From contig VWZS01000321.1 in assembly GCA_013397075.1 (NCBI GenBank), positions 496,001 to 560,000 on the forward strand: a stretch of DNA of 64,000 nt, given 5' to 3'. A program made the translations under genes and the position numbers. This stretch comes from Rhabdornis inornatus (lineage: Eukaryota; Chordata; Aves; Passeriformes; Rhabdornithidae). The notes below the pieces were generated by a model. The model was given only the letters and a program-made list of their open reading frames with translations, did no database searches and was not told the DNA's origin. Shown here one piece after another: positions 49,031 through 63,375 of the stretch (its first letter is position 1; every line of letters starts with the position of its first letter).

Positions 49031-52000
49031 AGCCATGACCAGTAGTTTTTAGAACAGACACACGTCCAATAACAGGCCATGCTAAATCTCTGTAGGACCT
49101 TTTCCAAAGTCAGCTTATCTGAAAGCTCTACCTTAAATCAGGCCTGCGGGTCCTAATAGAAGGCTCGAATAGATTTCCTTTTTCAGTGGGTCTTTTCTAT
49201 GAGAGTAGCTTATCCTCTATTGTCATAATTATTAGCCCTTAATCTTTATTTAGGAAGTAATTTGGAATAGCTAAGTAGACCATGTGTTCTTCTGCTCAAA
49301 TTCAGAGTTGCTGTGAAACCGATTGGGATTTTCTCAGCTGTATAATTTATCTGCTGGAGTGCCTATAAAAACATTGTTAAAATGGACTCATATTAGTGCC
49401 TTTAGCCAAAACCTTCCTGAAGAAAATCTTATTAACCTGTCTGCTAATGAAGAAGGGCAAGCCATGAAGTGAAATCTCTCCTTCCAAGGCATTTACTGCC
49501 TAAGAGCAGTAAATTTGAGTCGTGGCTGCATGCTCTTGTGCCCATCCATGTGCAGAGGTGGACCTGCATGGTGTGCTGTCCACTCACAGATCTACACTGC
49601 AGCTCACTTTTTTTCCCCCATGCCCTTTGTTGTGAAGCAATCATGGAAAACAGTTCAATGAGACAATGTATTTTATCTAAGCAGAGTTAGGTGTGATTTA
49701 AGTTTGATAAGGACTTCTGGGGATGCTATAAGGCTGGAGGGGGTAACCAGAATGAAGGCTGTTAGAATGCCTTCCATGGGGGTGTTGATACATCAATCAC
49801 AGCAGGACAGGATGCATTTAGCCAGGAAAAGTAAGGCACCATCAACATTGAAAAAGTGTTTTGTTTATGATGACAGATGATTTCTTCTGGGTTTCCCTCA
49901 TGGCAAGTACTTACATGAAAATGGAAATTACTGTGTGTTCAAGTGCCTTGCCAGTCTAGCTACATAAATTATAGGTTTGTTTCTTTTCTTTTCCATGTCC
50001 CTGCTGCATTTAAGTGAATAAAACTTTGCTTATGTGATGGAGTTGAAGTCACAAAAGGAAATAGGTAGTGGAACAGGACACTGAACACATCATGTCCCTG
50101 TCCAGAGAATTCATCACAGCATTGCATGAGCAAAGCTCACTGACAGCAGCAGTAACTTTGGAAAGACCCTTCCTCCTCTCCCCCTGAGGTGTTTTTGCTG
50201 AGCATGATGTGATATGGGATGGAAAATCTCTTTGGTCCCTTGGGCTGAGTGGTCCCAGCTGTATCCCTCCCAAACTCTTGCTCACTCTCACCCAACTCAC
50301 TGGTGCAGCAAAGCTGTGCAAGAGCTCTTCAGCTACAAACTGAAGCACTGGTGTGCTGTCAACACTGATTTGGTCACGAAAGTCAAACCCAGCACCCTAT
50401 AGATTATCCTGAAGAAAGTTAACTCCCTCCCAACCATGGTCAGTACAGCAAGACAGCAGAAATTTCTGTGCTGTGTGGAAACTTGGTGGTGGTTTTTTAG
50501 GTTTAACACCTGGTAGGTAAACCTGGGCACTTAAGGCTCCAGTTCTTCAAGAAGGATGAAAGACTGAATGGGCAGGGTAGGCTTTTTATTGTTGCTTTTA
50601 GAGAAAGAAGAGGGACTATTTTCACATAGTCTCACAATTAATGTTTCCCCTGACTGCCAGAACTGCATTGCTGCAAACCATGGTCCTGTGTATCCTGGTT
50701 TGAAAATTGTAGCAATCAATTCCAGTGCAATTGCAGCTTTTCTTTATTAAGTGTTGCAGAACTGTTTCCCCATGAGTATTCCCCAAAGGCATTTGCACAC
50801 ACTTATAAACTTTTTTTTTAAAATGAGTTTCAACAATCTTACCCAGAGTACAGCTACTTTCTTACAGTCTTTCAACTAAAAATTATGAAAAAAGTGAAAA
50901 CAAATTGTAACTTCAAGCAAAATTGGAAATAACAAAGGCATTGTTTCTCCCACTGCGGTTTAGAGAGAGGTCAGAGACACCAATGCTCCAGTGGTCATGA
51001 TCACACCACCTTCAGCTTCTAAAAAGCTGCCCTCTTCTATTTAACACACTTCTCTATATTAAGGACCATCTGTAAACCAGCTGTTAAAATATCTCTTTCA
51101 CTATTACAACAGCTGAAATTCATGAAAATTATTTCTTAGTGCACTTGCAATAAAATTGCTTCCACACAATGTATGGAATGGGTTAGTCTGAGGAAAATCA
51201 AAAAATATTGCTGACAGTTCAGTTATGCAGCTTCTGCCTTTACTTCTGACGCTGAAATATATTTCTTGTTGGTATAAACAAGCAACATTGCGCCTTTGGC
51301 AGCTTCCATCTTGCTCGTGCATTTCTTGCTTCTTAAATTATACTTGTGCTAAAAACTGTACCTCAAAGGGAGAATAATATGTTTTGCAAACCACTGGGAC
51401 TTGATTAATAGGGAATTGCCTGTGTAGTGGAGAATTGTGCATCCTGGACAGTTCCTGTTCAAAGCAGTTTATAAGTTACCTGCACAGCAGGTCACTGGCC
51501 AAGACAAGGTGCTTTCTATTCTGTGTGATTCGGCAATACCAGCTTTCTTCCTCCTGACTGCCCAAAGAAACTGGAAAAATGGAACCTATGACTTCAGCAG
51601 CTCCCAGAGAGATGTTTACATGTTTGGGAAATCTTGATTTTGTTACCAAGTGCAGCACAGTCTTGTAAATCACTTCCAGGTGACGATTAACTTTTTTCTC
51701 CCTTTTTTCTGCTACCCAACATCCATTTTCAATCAATCTCGGTGAATTTATAAATAAATATATTACAATGTGATTTCATCAGAGGTGCCTCTCATATGTT
51801 CCACTGTGAAATGGTGCTGCTTCCCAAAGTTTGTGGTTCACTTTTGAGCACACAAATAGAATCTCTCTTAGGATGTGGCAGAAGCCAGGCTCCGAGCTGC
51901 TGTGGATGCACACAAAACACAGTCAGATTCTTCTGGCAAGAGGGGAGAGGCACTAAGAGGGTACAGATTTAGTGGATTTACCAGGTTTCTGTGACACCCA

Positions 52001-55000
52001 GCTTTCCAAAAAGAGGTGCTTTTGTCCAGTGACTTAGTTTGGGCCTGTAGCAAGTTTTTGTGTCCATGTGTTATCACTGCAAAATAGGGCCCCCTGTAAA
52101 TACATGCTTCCCTAAGCTCTGAGGAAGACAGTCCTTCAAGTCCTTTCTTGAGGCAATTCAAAGGACAAGGTTGCTTCATCAGGTATTTCCCCATATTTAC
52201 TGAAAACTGCCTTACTGGACACCTTGATGCCCCATTAACCAGCTGTGCTGGGCTGCTTTAATGGGTGCTCAACAGCTGGAATTGGCACCTAGCTTTGCAA
52301 AGGAGCCAGCAGCTGGGGGAATCCCTCCTGGTGAATCCCTCCTGCTTTGAAACCTTCCACTTATGAATAATCAAATCCCTATTAAAAAACAATTGTACTT
52401 TTTAAATTTTAATATAAACAGGATGACTCTGCGTCTTGAGTGGGAGAATAAAGTTTGATTCTTTACCTCACTTTAATATGGCCATGCTGATGTCTTCCAT
52501 GGCATTAGTATTAACTGACAGAACTGAGAAAGAACTTGTCGCTCTGTTAAAACAGTTTTGAGGCCCAACAACAAGATGCCATGGCCACAAGATGGCCTTC
52601 AAAACTGCCAGAGAAACTAATAAGTCTATTCAGAAAGCTACCAGGCACGTGTAAATATTGTTTTCCCATTCTAAATATTGATGTGGTTATTTTTACCTCA
52701 GACAATTAAAGACCTTCCTCAAGGTCACTTTTTATTTCTTCTCCCTCTTCCTTTTTTTGTAGAAGAGTCACCCTTTTCATGATGAATAGTACTAAGTCCT
52801 GCTACAAATATTTCTTGGAAAGGTTCTTTGGGACATCAACTGCTATTTATCCAGAATAAATTCATCTGAGCTGGGTCCACAGAAATAAAAAATTAAGATG
52901 TCCTGATAAAGATCTGATGTATTTGGAAACTGTCTCTTCAGTAACTCCCAAATATAAGTAGTCAGACAGTCTGGGTCAATCTCCCAGCATATTTAATGCC
53001 AGCTCTGTGGCACCTTCAGCTCTGATTTGCACTGCCCCATCACTGAGATGCCCTTCCCCCTTCCTTAGGTCAGATGGGGAGGGAAAGACATAAGCCACAT
53101 CACTTAAAAATTCAGCTTTTCTCTTCCAAGGATTTTAATACTGTTGAGCTAATTGATATTAGCACATTATAAATAATTCCTTAGTTCAAAGGCTTTGTTA
53201 CAAAACTGACTCGAGCTTTCTTAAGCACAGTTCTTGTGAGTTTTGCTGTCTGGCTTTAACACTTCGAAGCTGACAAAATAATAGCAAAACTAGCCTCAAA
53301 AACAATGGAGGAAAACCCCCTTTTTTTTTTACAGTACCTAGTTTCAGTGAATTGACACTGGGAAAAAGAACCCTCTCAGTTAACTTCTTTTTTTTTCCTC
53401 AAGCAAGACTAAATTTAAGCTGTGAAAAAGATTACATTTTGAAATTTTCTGGTAGTTCAGATATGTGAAATATCTGTCCACTTCCGTGAAGATACCATCT
53501 ATGAGAAGCAGGTAGTCTATAGATTTTAAAAATATAAAATACTAGGAATTTCAAGGTATTACAACATCAAGTTAACCTAGAAAATCACAAAAGGAAGTAA
53601 TTTATCTTGATCGGATCAGTGTAGGCACATACTATCTGAGTATAACCAGCATTAATCCATCTTATTCAGCATTTATCAATGTCAGCATGCGAGTAATAAG
53701 GAATACATGACCAGCTATTATCATGCTAGAACATGTGATGTGATGTGAGCTCCCCTTATGTGTGCATTTCTCTGAAATTACTTAGATGAGCTACCAGTGA
53801 AACTACGAATTCTTCCACTACAGTGACACAGCATAGAATATGTATGTTTTACCTGCTGAGAAAATTCTAATGCAAAGAATGGGAATCACCAATTTGTGCA
53901 AGCATAGAAGCTGACAGCAATGCTGATGCTAGATATGAGGCAAAATTATTGTATCCAGGGAGGTAACTTCCACTGCTCAGTATGTTTTATATAAAGAGAA
54001 GTGATGCTGTAAAAATACAGAAGGATACAGATGATCTAAAGAAAATATGGTTATAAGGTGTGATGCTCTTGGAAAATACTGGATTTTTTAAACTCAGCCT
54101 GCTTAAAAATAGAGATTAGAAGACATTTTCTGTTTATTTCATGACAGCTGTTAATATTACTGCTCTGGAAGCCAATGGAATACTTGTCATAGATTTTTTT
54201 TTAAAAAAAATACCTACTATAAATTGCATTTAATTTTCAATGGGCTGCAGTGCTGAAGTTGAACAATAAGTTTTCTAATAATGTCCATGAGTAATCGTCT
54301 GTCTGTAGTGTAAGGATTCCACTCTGGTACACTGGGGTACTTTGGATCTTATTGTAGGAAGGATTTTCTTTGTCTTTGACATGGTTATTGGCAACATATT
54401 CTTTGTCCCTCACAGATAATGGAGAAGGCTTTTTATGGTGAAAATGGTAAATAAGCCTTGAGAAGAAGTCTTGGTTTAAGAAGTATTAGCATTTTGTGGT
54501 TTCATCTTAGTGCCAGATTTTTAATTTAAGAAGTTAACCACACAAGGCAACTTCCTTCTGAAGAAACAGCATAACTCTTGTGTCAGTGAGGACCCAGCAC
54601 CTTGATTAATGGCTATCCATGGTCACATGAGTAGTACTTCCAAAAAACACAGTATGCATAAACTCTGTGAATCCTGTTTAGGCTTCAGTTTATCCCTGTT
54701 AATACTCCAGTCTACCACTTGTTCTCAATTGCAAAGTAGTATCCTTCTCTACCCTATTGGCAATGTTCAAGAAATGCTTATTGGTAGACCTGCGGGAAGG
54801 CCCAAAAGATTGTAATATGGACAATAGCCTAAATAATAAAGGGACTTACTCTTCTAGATAAGGTGTTGTATGAATATAAGGTTGTGGATCAGTAGCCATA
54901 GTTTTTTCCCTCAGAAAATGATGCTTGAGCTCACACATAGCTGCTCCAGCAACCCAGCAGTGTACAGCTGTCTTTTACCTAATGGTGATGAGAATTTCTC

Positions 55001-58000
55001 CAGCCTCACTCCTCTCCCTGTTCTGAGGCAAACATATGCTAATGCTCTGAGCCTTCAGTCACGTATTTGTTGATGTGGCATCCACCAACAGCTGCACAAG
55101 AGTAGTCATGCTGTCTTTTCCATTAATGGCTTAATAATACATAAATGATATACGAATGCTGTCCTCACATGAAGTACTTTCTTAATGATTGTTTGTAGAA
55201 TTAACTAATTGCATATTATTAGTTTAGAGAGATCCAATAAATAAGGAATGGTGTAATCACTTTGAGTTTACTGCATTCCAGCACATCAAACATTTGGTTT
55301 GTTTCAAGTCTTGTAACCCTAATTTTGGAACAAACTGTAGTCTAGACTCCAGCTGTCATAAAACCTCTATAGCTGGTTCCTCTGGTATGTTTTACACTTT
55401 AGTAGAGTTATCTTGTGTGCCCCAAAACTTGGACTCTGGGGCACCATGATTCTAAGGAACCAAAGCTATTGGTGTTGATGGAAGCAAAAAGATGAGCAAA
55501 GGCTGGTCTGTCTAAAGTTCCTTCTTGTGTTGTATGCAAGACTGTCTCCGTAAATCAAGGTATCAATTTCTGGCTGTCAGTTTTGCCCCTTCAATTAAGA
55601 GTCATGACAAACGCTCATCCACTCCTAGTTAGTGTTTTCACTCACCCATGCAGTTTTGAGACTCTTGCATGAAATTTACATGAAGTTCCCAAATCAGGAG
55701 GGTTTTTAAGGAATGAACTGAGTGAATTAACCTTAAGAAAAGTATGCTGGAAATCTTTGTTATGGTGGGCTAGCACTGTCACTTTTTGGCTGTCACTTCT
55801 TTAATTGTTACACAAAACTCCTCTGGCTGTGATGTTCTCGGATTTGGTTCAAACAAGGCAGAGGCCTCTGACTGAGCAGTGCCACAGAGCACATACCACT
55901 CTGGGAGATACCTACATCACCGTTACCCTTTTCTTAGACTCTGACTGACCATTAATGTAAATATTTCCTAAAATGTCTGCGTATTTGATGATTCAATCCA
56001 ATGCAGAAATTGTCATTAATTTATTCCTTTATAAAGTAATGTAGCATCACAGTATTTGTTAGAAACATACTATGCATGTTTGTAGAACAGACAGTGAAGA
56101 GAGGTACCTGCAATTCATGCTGGCCTAAAACTCTGCAGTTGATGCCAGTGTTACTGGAAAAAGTTGTGGAACCAGAACAGCAACTGCTTTTTTCTTTTAC
56201 TTAAGACAGAATCTGAGTTTTCTCTGAAATATTTAAGAAACAGTAACAGGGCTTACATAATGTCAGCCACTGAGTTCTGAGTAATGAAAATTCCTTTTTA
56301 AGTTTAGAATTATAGTCGCTGTTAAAAAACTTAGCTTTAAAGAGCAAAAGAGCATGTAAACAAAGAGGAAACAATGTGCTAATGCCACAGGATAAACACA
56401 GAAAGATGAGACACCTGTGTGTTGCCTTTCAGTGAAAAGTTTTATAATAGAAGCCCTTCCTATGGGCTGGTTGTGGTTTTGAGGAAGTCATTGTCCTCCA
56501 GTGATTTCAGAAGGGAGAAGAACTAAGCCAATAGTAAGTGCTTGGGGAATTGCTGTTTTGTTAATGGATATATTTAGCCATTTTGATTTCATTTATGGCA
56601 CCGTGGGATTCTGCCTCATAATGAAATTTGTGTTTGGTTTTCACTCATCACCCAAGGCACAAAATCTTCAGATTTTCCATGTAAACATAGATGAAAATAA
56701 TAAAAGGCTAAAAATAAAGAGGATAGGCAATATTAGACCATGAGAAAGAAAGCAGTGAGAGATCTTTGATTCAGAAATAGACTAAATACAAATTGTTTAC
56801 TCTGAAAATGCAGCTTGATATTCTATAATTATATTTATTAATTTTCTTTTATTATAATGTGATGATTAGCTCTTTGGTTAGTGAAAGTACAGAGGAGTTT
56901 ATTGACTTCATCATAACAAGGGTAATATATAATAATACAGAATCTGGCAAGCGATAGCGTAATGACCTAAAATCTCTTCAGACTCCCAAAGATAAAATCA
57001 AACACTTGCTTTTTAATGTACCTTGCCCTAAGTTAATTATTTGTCATATTGTGAATCAGCAATATCTTTTTGCTATTCAACTAGTCATAGAAGTACAATT
57101 TTTTTCAGCTGAAACCAGTAAGAATGAACATATGTAGAAACTAAGAAGCTCACCTTCTTGTAACTACAAACAAAAAACTATGCAATTTTGGCATTTCTCC
57201 AATCCAAATCTAGAAGATATTCATTGTGTGAAAATTTGTAAACACTAGGATGTTTTTCAGGGCTGAATCCTGGCCGTCATCATGAGCTCTGATATGTTTT
57301 CAGCCTTTTTATTTGGAAATTTAGCTTGTAGAGGTAGCCAAAATGTTTTAGCAAAGTAATCGAGAACACGAGTCACAAGCCTTGAGCATCTGCCAACACT
57401 GGAATAAGAATGCAAGGATCTTTCCTGGTCATGAAGATAAGTTTTCAGGTTTGTATCTTCCTTTTTCCTGTACCTGGGACACCTTCCCAGTTTGAAAATT
57501 CATGTCTTTGTTCTAAAATGGTGCATTCCTGCATGTAGCTGTTTACATGTAGAACAGGACTGGAGAAGGTCTCAGTCAGTGATTGCAGTCTTGATGTTTT
57601 CATTTAACTACTATGAATAAAGTGGATTAAATAATTCCTAAACAGATCAAACCTCCACCACCCTACCCCCTCAATGATTATAAATCTTCACGAATTCATA
57701 CTCTTAAGTATGCCTAAGTATTAAGTATTGCTCTTGTTATAGCTATAAACACTGCTTTAAGCAGCTGTAGTTTTACTCTTTTTTTCATTTGATAAACTTC
57801 TAGATGGCAATCACACCTGTTCTAGTCTTTATTTTATCAGGTTGAACAGGTAAAATTTTGTTTCACAGTGTAAGATAGTGTTTTTCTGTAATTCTAAAAT
57901 CTTCCAATCTGTTCTTACCTTTCTTAAACAAGAAAAGTCCACACTCTACTAGCTCAATATTAGGGGCAGTTTCCAACGCTATCAACTGGTATTGATAGTT

Positions 58001-58059
58001 CATCTTCTGTGATTCCTATTGCATCCAGGCTTTAATCTTTCTGATTTTAACTAATTAGA
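49031..58059. other. Non-coding DNA, no gene recognised
   Basis: Nine kilobases without a nameable gene or transposon. Minor items are a 14-bp tandem duplication (gaatccctcctggt, 52320-52347), a T/A junction palindrome near 54194-54210 and an AT-rich stretch around 56815-56950. Frames of up to 108 codons (for example 51868-52194 minus) show no known domain. Confidence 0.55.
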
Positions 58060-58600
58060 TCATACTTATTATTCCTGAGGTGCATGGGTCTACATTTTCT
58101 TATACTTAGCTTGGTCCCATTTCTTTTGTATCTGCTGTTGAGATATCAAATTTGATAGGTCACTTTCCTGCATATTTGCTGAAAATACTCCCCATTTTAA
58201 CTCGTTGAGCTCCATAGTTTGCTCAGTGTAAACATTACAAAAATGTGCCTCATAACTAACCATTTAGGGTGTCTTGTTTTTCCCTTCAACAGCAACAGTA
58301 GTTACCTCTCATTTAGTCAAACTTCCTTTCTCAGAAGTTTATATTTGAAATCCAGGACAACAAGCAGTGTACTGGCTGACACAATATTAAATACTTAAGT
58401 AGAATCTAAAAGGGGTACATTTATTTAAATTCCTTTGCTTTTGAGTACCATCTGTCTTATCAAAGATACCCACTTCACCTGGTGCCATATATCGTTGTCA
58501 GGTCATTGTTTCATTCTATCACATTTTCCAATAATTTTCCATTCTCTCAAGTGAGTCCTGAATCTCACATACTGCTGAGGTCAGTCTGGTAAGACTGTAG
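58060..58600 (-). mobile_element. Second ancient CR1/L3-like LINE relic
   Basis: On the plus strand the order of weakly matching blocks follows antisense CR1-superfamily ORF2. 'gaggtgcatgggtctacatt' is near 58078, 'atcaaatttgataggtcact' near 58146 and 'cagtgtaaacattacaaaaa' near 58225. 'ccatctgtcttatcaaagat' is near 58448, then 'ccaataattttcca' near 58528 and 'gctgaggtcagtctggtaag' near 58575. The last corresponds to the region that in younger CR1 reads 'gaggtcaggctgacaggc'. No open frame survives. It is more decayed than the relic at 33.9-34.9 kb, and boundaries are approximate. Confidence 0.5.
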
Positions 58601-61600
58601 GTGTCTGTTGGAGCAATTGCTTTTCCATTTCAATATGCAAGAGTAATAGTCTAGGTTTGGAAATTTATTTTTGGTTTATGTCTGGTACAAAACTCTGAAA
58701 CCCTTTAGTCATGCTGTTTAAAAAAAACACATTTTTTATGGCATTGCCATCATGCTGGGAAAAACCATGCAGCAGGTCTGGAAAAAAATGTGGGGGTTTT
58801 TATTACCTTTGTCATTTTTCATGTCAAGTATTCAGTCTGTTGGTACTCCACATATCATTCTATATGGAGACCCAATGCTGCCTGTTGATGCTTTAAATTT
58901 TTCTATATCTGCTTAGCCAAACTGTTGTTCACAGGATGTGCATTTCTCCTGTAAGGAGGCATAAGCAGCCATTTCCAAAGTCTTGTGCAATTTAGGAAGG
59001 TAGACCTCAGTGGCTTTATTGTCCTTTTTTTCTCAAACGTTAGCATTGTTATATAAAGCACTGGTATTGAAACAAGCTTTGATAAAAATAATACAAGCAA
59101 GGGATGTATTAAATGCAGGAATAAAAGGTACATTGGCTAACTGAGAATACAATAGAAAAATATGTAAGCAAACTGACAACTCAGTAAAAGTTCTCCTTAT
59201 TTTCTTTTTGTGGACAGTGACTTCTTGAAGCCACTATTTTTATTTTTTTCTGGACACGAAAGTCTATCACCTGTGAGAGGTATTTTATTCATTAGGACTG
59301 GCATTTAGTCCACATTTTCTGGAACATGCTTATACCTGTAGCACAAAAGAATTTTTTTTCAAAAATAAATAATTTAAAGTTATATTTCAGTGGAGCCTGT
59401 TGATCCCTGCTTCTTGGGATTGTTGTGCTGAGAAACACATGAAAAAAAATGTTCTTAAAGCTATAAAATGCAGGCCAAACAGCTTGGTGTTTGAGTGGGT
59501 TTGGACGTGTATTTTTCTTTTGTTAAATAGTTGTTTCGTATAAGTAAATGCTGTTCTATCCCCTGTTTTGGAAGCTTAGCTTTGCTGGAGAATATGTGAA
59601 ATGGTTCTGATGTGGATCAGGACCAGCTGTATTAGTGCAACAATAAACATGGTCTTGTCACTTTTGGATAGTGTTAAGCAGACTTTTGGTGAGTCATCTT
59701 TCATGTACAATGGATGGAAGAGTAATTCTTTCCAGTGTGAAAAGTGAAATTCTGTGGTTTGAATAGCTCAATTCATGAGAATTTAGCTCTTGTTCTGTGG
59801 AAAACAGTAGAATCCAGAGGAGGAATACAGAGTTCTTCTTAGTGTAGCTAGCTTTGTGTGGAAATATTTAGGACAGCTACAGATGACTCAGTGATTGGTG
59901 GAGGATTAGTGGTCATGGGCTGTAGTATCTTAAATCCCTTTGCAGATGATCCTATTTGGATTTTGAATATGCTTTAATTTGTGCTCATTAACTTCACATA
60001 GCTAATTGAGTCTTTCCTGAACATCTCTGCATGAGTCCAGATGTTCTTTTGAAAGATCATGGGAAAATTTATTTTAGAAGACCCTGAGAAATTCTTTGTA
60101 GTCCTTGACGTGTTTGACACTATTATGCTGTAGTCATCCAATGCCCACATTAACCAGTCTTAATGACCAGGGCAAAATGAGGCTAGTTCAAATAACTCTG
60201 CCAATCACAAACAGTTTGTGTCACTCTCTATACATTTGTGAAACCTTGGTTCTTAATATTTCATTTTATCTTTTATTCCCTGTTGCTTTGCAGTACTAAT
60301 CAAGTTAATGCATAACTGAGTATTATGAACTGTATAGAAGCTTTGGCATATGTTTTTGGGGGAGAAAAGATTATTTTGATAGTATTATTGAAAGGACAAG
60401 AGGTCTCAAATTTGCTGCCCACTGATTCTAAATGTTGGTCATACATCAGAAGCCAGACAGAGACAAAACAAGCCAAATAGAAGAAAGCAGATTCAGTATA
60501 GACATACCTTGAAATCAACACTGATGCTGTTGTTTGCAGAATATTTCAGGTCTCCTTACTGAGATGCAACCCAGAATGGGCTTAGGTATCCACTCAAGTA
60601 GCATTTTGCATATCCTGAGCCTTTTTTGAAAGCTCTGCAGAGAGAAATGGGACTGGAGTAGTTCACAGATTTAAAACACATCTCTAAGGCTTGCTATGGC
60701 AGGCACAGGGGTGGCAACATTAGCAAATACAGAGCTGAACCCTTCTGCCCTTACTTGAAGTGGCTGTCAGAGCCTGGTTTTGGCCAGAAACTGTCTGCTG
60801 CCAGATGATGCTGCTGCCAGGTCAGTCAGAAGAATTGTTGATACAATTACAGGGCTTTTGTGTTGGAGCTTGCTGCTGACAGTGCTTACTGAAGTTAATA
60901 TGATGGTTCTGTGATATTCCCTTATCATATGGGCTCTGCAAACACCCCCAGGATGCTGGGAAATGGGGATAACACAATCACAGTTTAAGCAGGTTTTTGA
61001 TATGGAATTGTTCCAGCATGAGGCCAGATAATATCGAGGCTGTTGTGTAAATCAAACTGCTACACAACTCAGGTATTTTTCTAATATTTGTTAATTAAGG
61101 GGAGCAGGTTCTCTATATCTCTTTTCTCAATGACTTAGTGGTACAGTCTTTTTCTTATGAGTGCAGGTTGCAGGGACTTTTATAAATTCCATCACTGATG
61201 ATTTGCACCAAATTTTTGCTTGAAATGGTTTAATAAGTTGTAGTTTGGCTTGTTAGTCAGCTCCATGCTGGAAGTACTGAGTATGTGGTTCCTCCTCTTC
61301 CTGTGTTTCTTAAGAATGCCAAGGGTCATTTGCCTAGCTCCAATTTTGTTGGAAATATTCAATTTAATTTTCTGTAGAAGTGTTGTCTTTTACATCAAGC
61401 AAACTATGGTTTTGGTCAAGAAATAAATCAGCTACAAATTAGTCGAGCATTGAGGAAAGAGCAACTTTACCTTTAGTTTTTTAATTGTTATTTTTTAATG
61501 CATCTCAATTTAAGTCACCCATTCTAGCAATAGCTTTTCAGAAGGAACAGCTGCCAAGAGAGAATACATTTTAGAATTTGTTTGTATGAATGTGAAATTA

Positions 61601-62928
61601 TGATCTGCAGCCCTAAAATAAAAGCCAAGTTCAAGACTTCAAAGCCTTACTAGGAAAATACACCAGCTTTCCTGTGGGCTTCCTGGAGAGCTGAAACCAT
61701 AATGGGCTAAATGGATAGAAGATTTAACACTGCAGTTTCATAAATTTATGACTTTTCTAAATAGAAAACATAACTGTCCCTTGTTCCCAGCAGATGACAA
61801 TATAAATAGAAAGAAACCCCAGTATTCCCCAGAGGGTTGAATGTGAGAGTTAACATGGGGGGAAATAAACAAGACTTGCATGTTATCTTTTTTCCTGTAT
61901 ATTTCCAGTATTTATCAGGTAGGTACTTTTCAGCAGTCAGAAATAGACTATGGGGTGTATAATTAAGAATTGGTAAAAGAACAGAATAATCTCACAGTAC
62001 CTTGCAATGAGTTTTTATAGAAGAGCTGCCAAAATAAAGAACAGATTAAGCAAAAACAATAAAGACTTGTGAAAAAAATGTGAAATAAGATGGTTAGTGT
62101 GAAATGTAAAGAATCTGGAATTGTAAACTGCTAGATGAATGTAAGGATTCCATAAATGCTGTGATGAAAAAGTGGCATGGTCTACCTGCTCTGTAAACAA
62201 CCAGAAGGAGCTTAACTCTGAATCTAAAACACATTACAGAGATGGATTTAGACAAAGACAAATGTCAGCAATGTTGAGACAGACAAAGAAGTTAATAGTT
62301 GCACCTTGGACATTCTGCAAAGCCTTTCAGTGAGACAGAGAAAAATTATTCATAATCAGAGAGAAAGGTGGCTACAAATGGGTTTAGATTGACAGAGTGA
62401 AGACAGTGAGAAACACGTGAAGATTGAATATGTACAGTACACAGGAAAAGAGAAAGGGGGAAAATTCCTTGGTTCCACCAGAATTATGATCCTGGGAATG
62501 GGAAATGTAAGATGGGCATAAAAGTTATTAGAAACAGTCCTACTAAAAAGTGTTCCTAAAATTCTTAAAGATTCTAAAGAGGAAAAACTAAATTCAGTGG
62601 CAAAGGTCTCGCTAAAACCATTAGGGCCGGGTCAGATGTTGGGGACAGGAAAGGAATGGAACAGCAGGCAAATGGCAAGGATGCCAAGAAGAGGAATACC
62701 AAGACACAACTGGGATAGTATGGAGTGTGTAAAAGGCTAAATTGCTGTTAGCAGCTTATGCCTTCTGTGTCTGAACACAGTACATACTGTTTGCTCGAAC
62801 CACAATGTAGAAATATTTTTGCCCGGTCAAGATATCTTTTAACATCTTCTTGTGAGCTTACAGGATCTTAAATATGGATCATTTTTTCAAAAGAATTCAA
62901 GTAATGCTCATGTATTTCTGTGAAGCTT
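58601..62928. other. Non-coding DNA, no gene recognised
   Basis: No gene, RNA gene or repeat was recognised. A 'ggttctgtgat' near 60905 recalls a CR1 tip but has no supporting upstream match. Confidence 0.55.
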
Positions 62929-62966
62929 ATATGTGTGTGTGTATATATATACACATATACACACTA
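62929..62966. repeat. TG/TA/CA compound microsatellite
   Basis: A (TG)n run passes into (TA)n and then CA-rich sequence, creating an 18-bp perfect palindrome (62938-62955). It is expected to be length-variable and prone to cruciform formation. Confidence 0.9.
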
Positions 62967-63330
62967 TAAAATTAAAGATCTATGCAGAATTATTCTTCTT
63001 GTTCCCATGAAAAACATGCATATTCCAAATCAAAAGCTGTTATTACCATTATCAGTTGGATATTTTAAAACCACATTATTATTTCATAGTCAGGAAAATA
63101 TTTTTGTGATTAACTGTGGTTGTCTTTGCTAGGGAACACCTTGTTCATTCTGTCAGATACTCCCTTCTGGCAGTGGAAAGAACTGCAAAGCCTTTCACAT
63201 CCCAAATGGGCATATGGCTGGCTTGTGTGTTTTCCAATAATTCTTTAGGGAATCCTGCTTCTTGCTTCAGACTTTCCCTTTTGATGTAATGGTCTGTCTG
63301 CAATGTGGTAACTGCATTGTATTTCTCTCT
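62967..63330. other. Non-coding DNA, no gene recognised
   Basis: Nothing identifiable was seen. Confidence 0.5.
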
Positions 63331-63341
63331 TTTTTTTTTTN

Positions 63342-63371
<30 letters not shown>
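63331..63371. repeat. Poly(T) tract with one undetermined base
   Basis: Ten Ts, one N (63341) and thirty Ts follow a CT-rich lead-in. Homopolymers of this length are hard to sequence, so true length is uncertain. There is no retrosequence signature on the 3' side. Confidence 0.9.

Positions 63372-63375
<4 letters not shown>

Noticed and set aside
60895..60920. CR1-tip-like 'ggttctgtgat'
   Set aside because: The bases before it do not match the CR1 3' consensus, so the hit is too short to keep.
62095..62130. 'aatgtaaagaatctgg', partly like the miR-1/206 family
   Set aside because: The seed context differs and no complementary arm is nearby to form a precursor hairpin.
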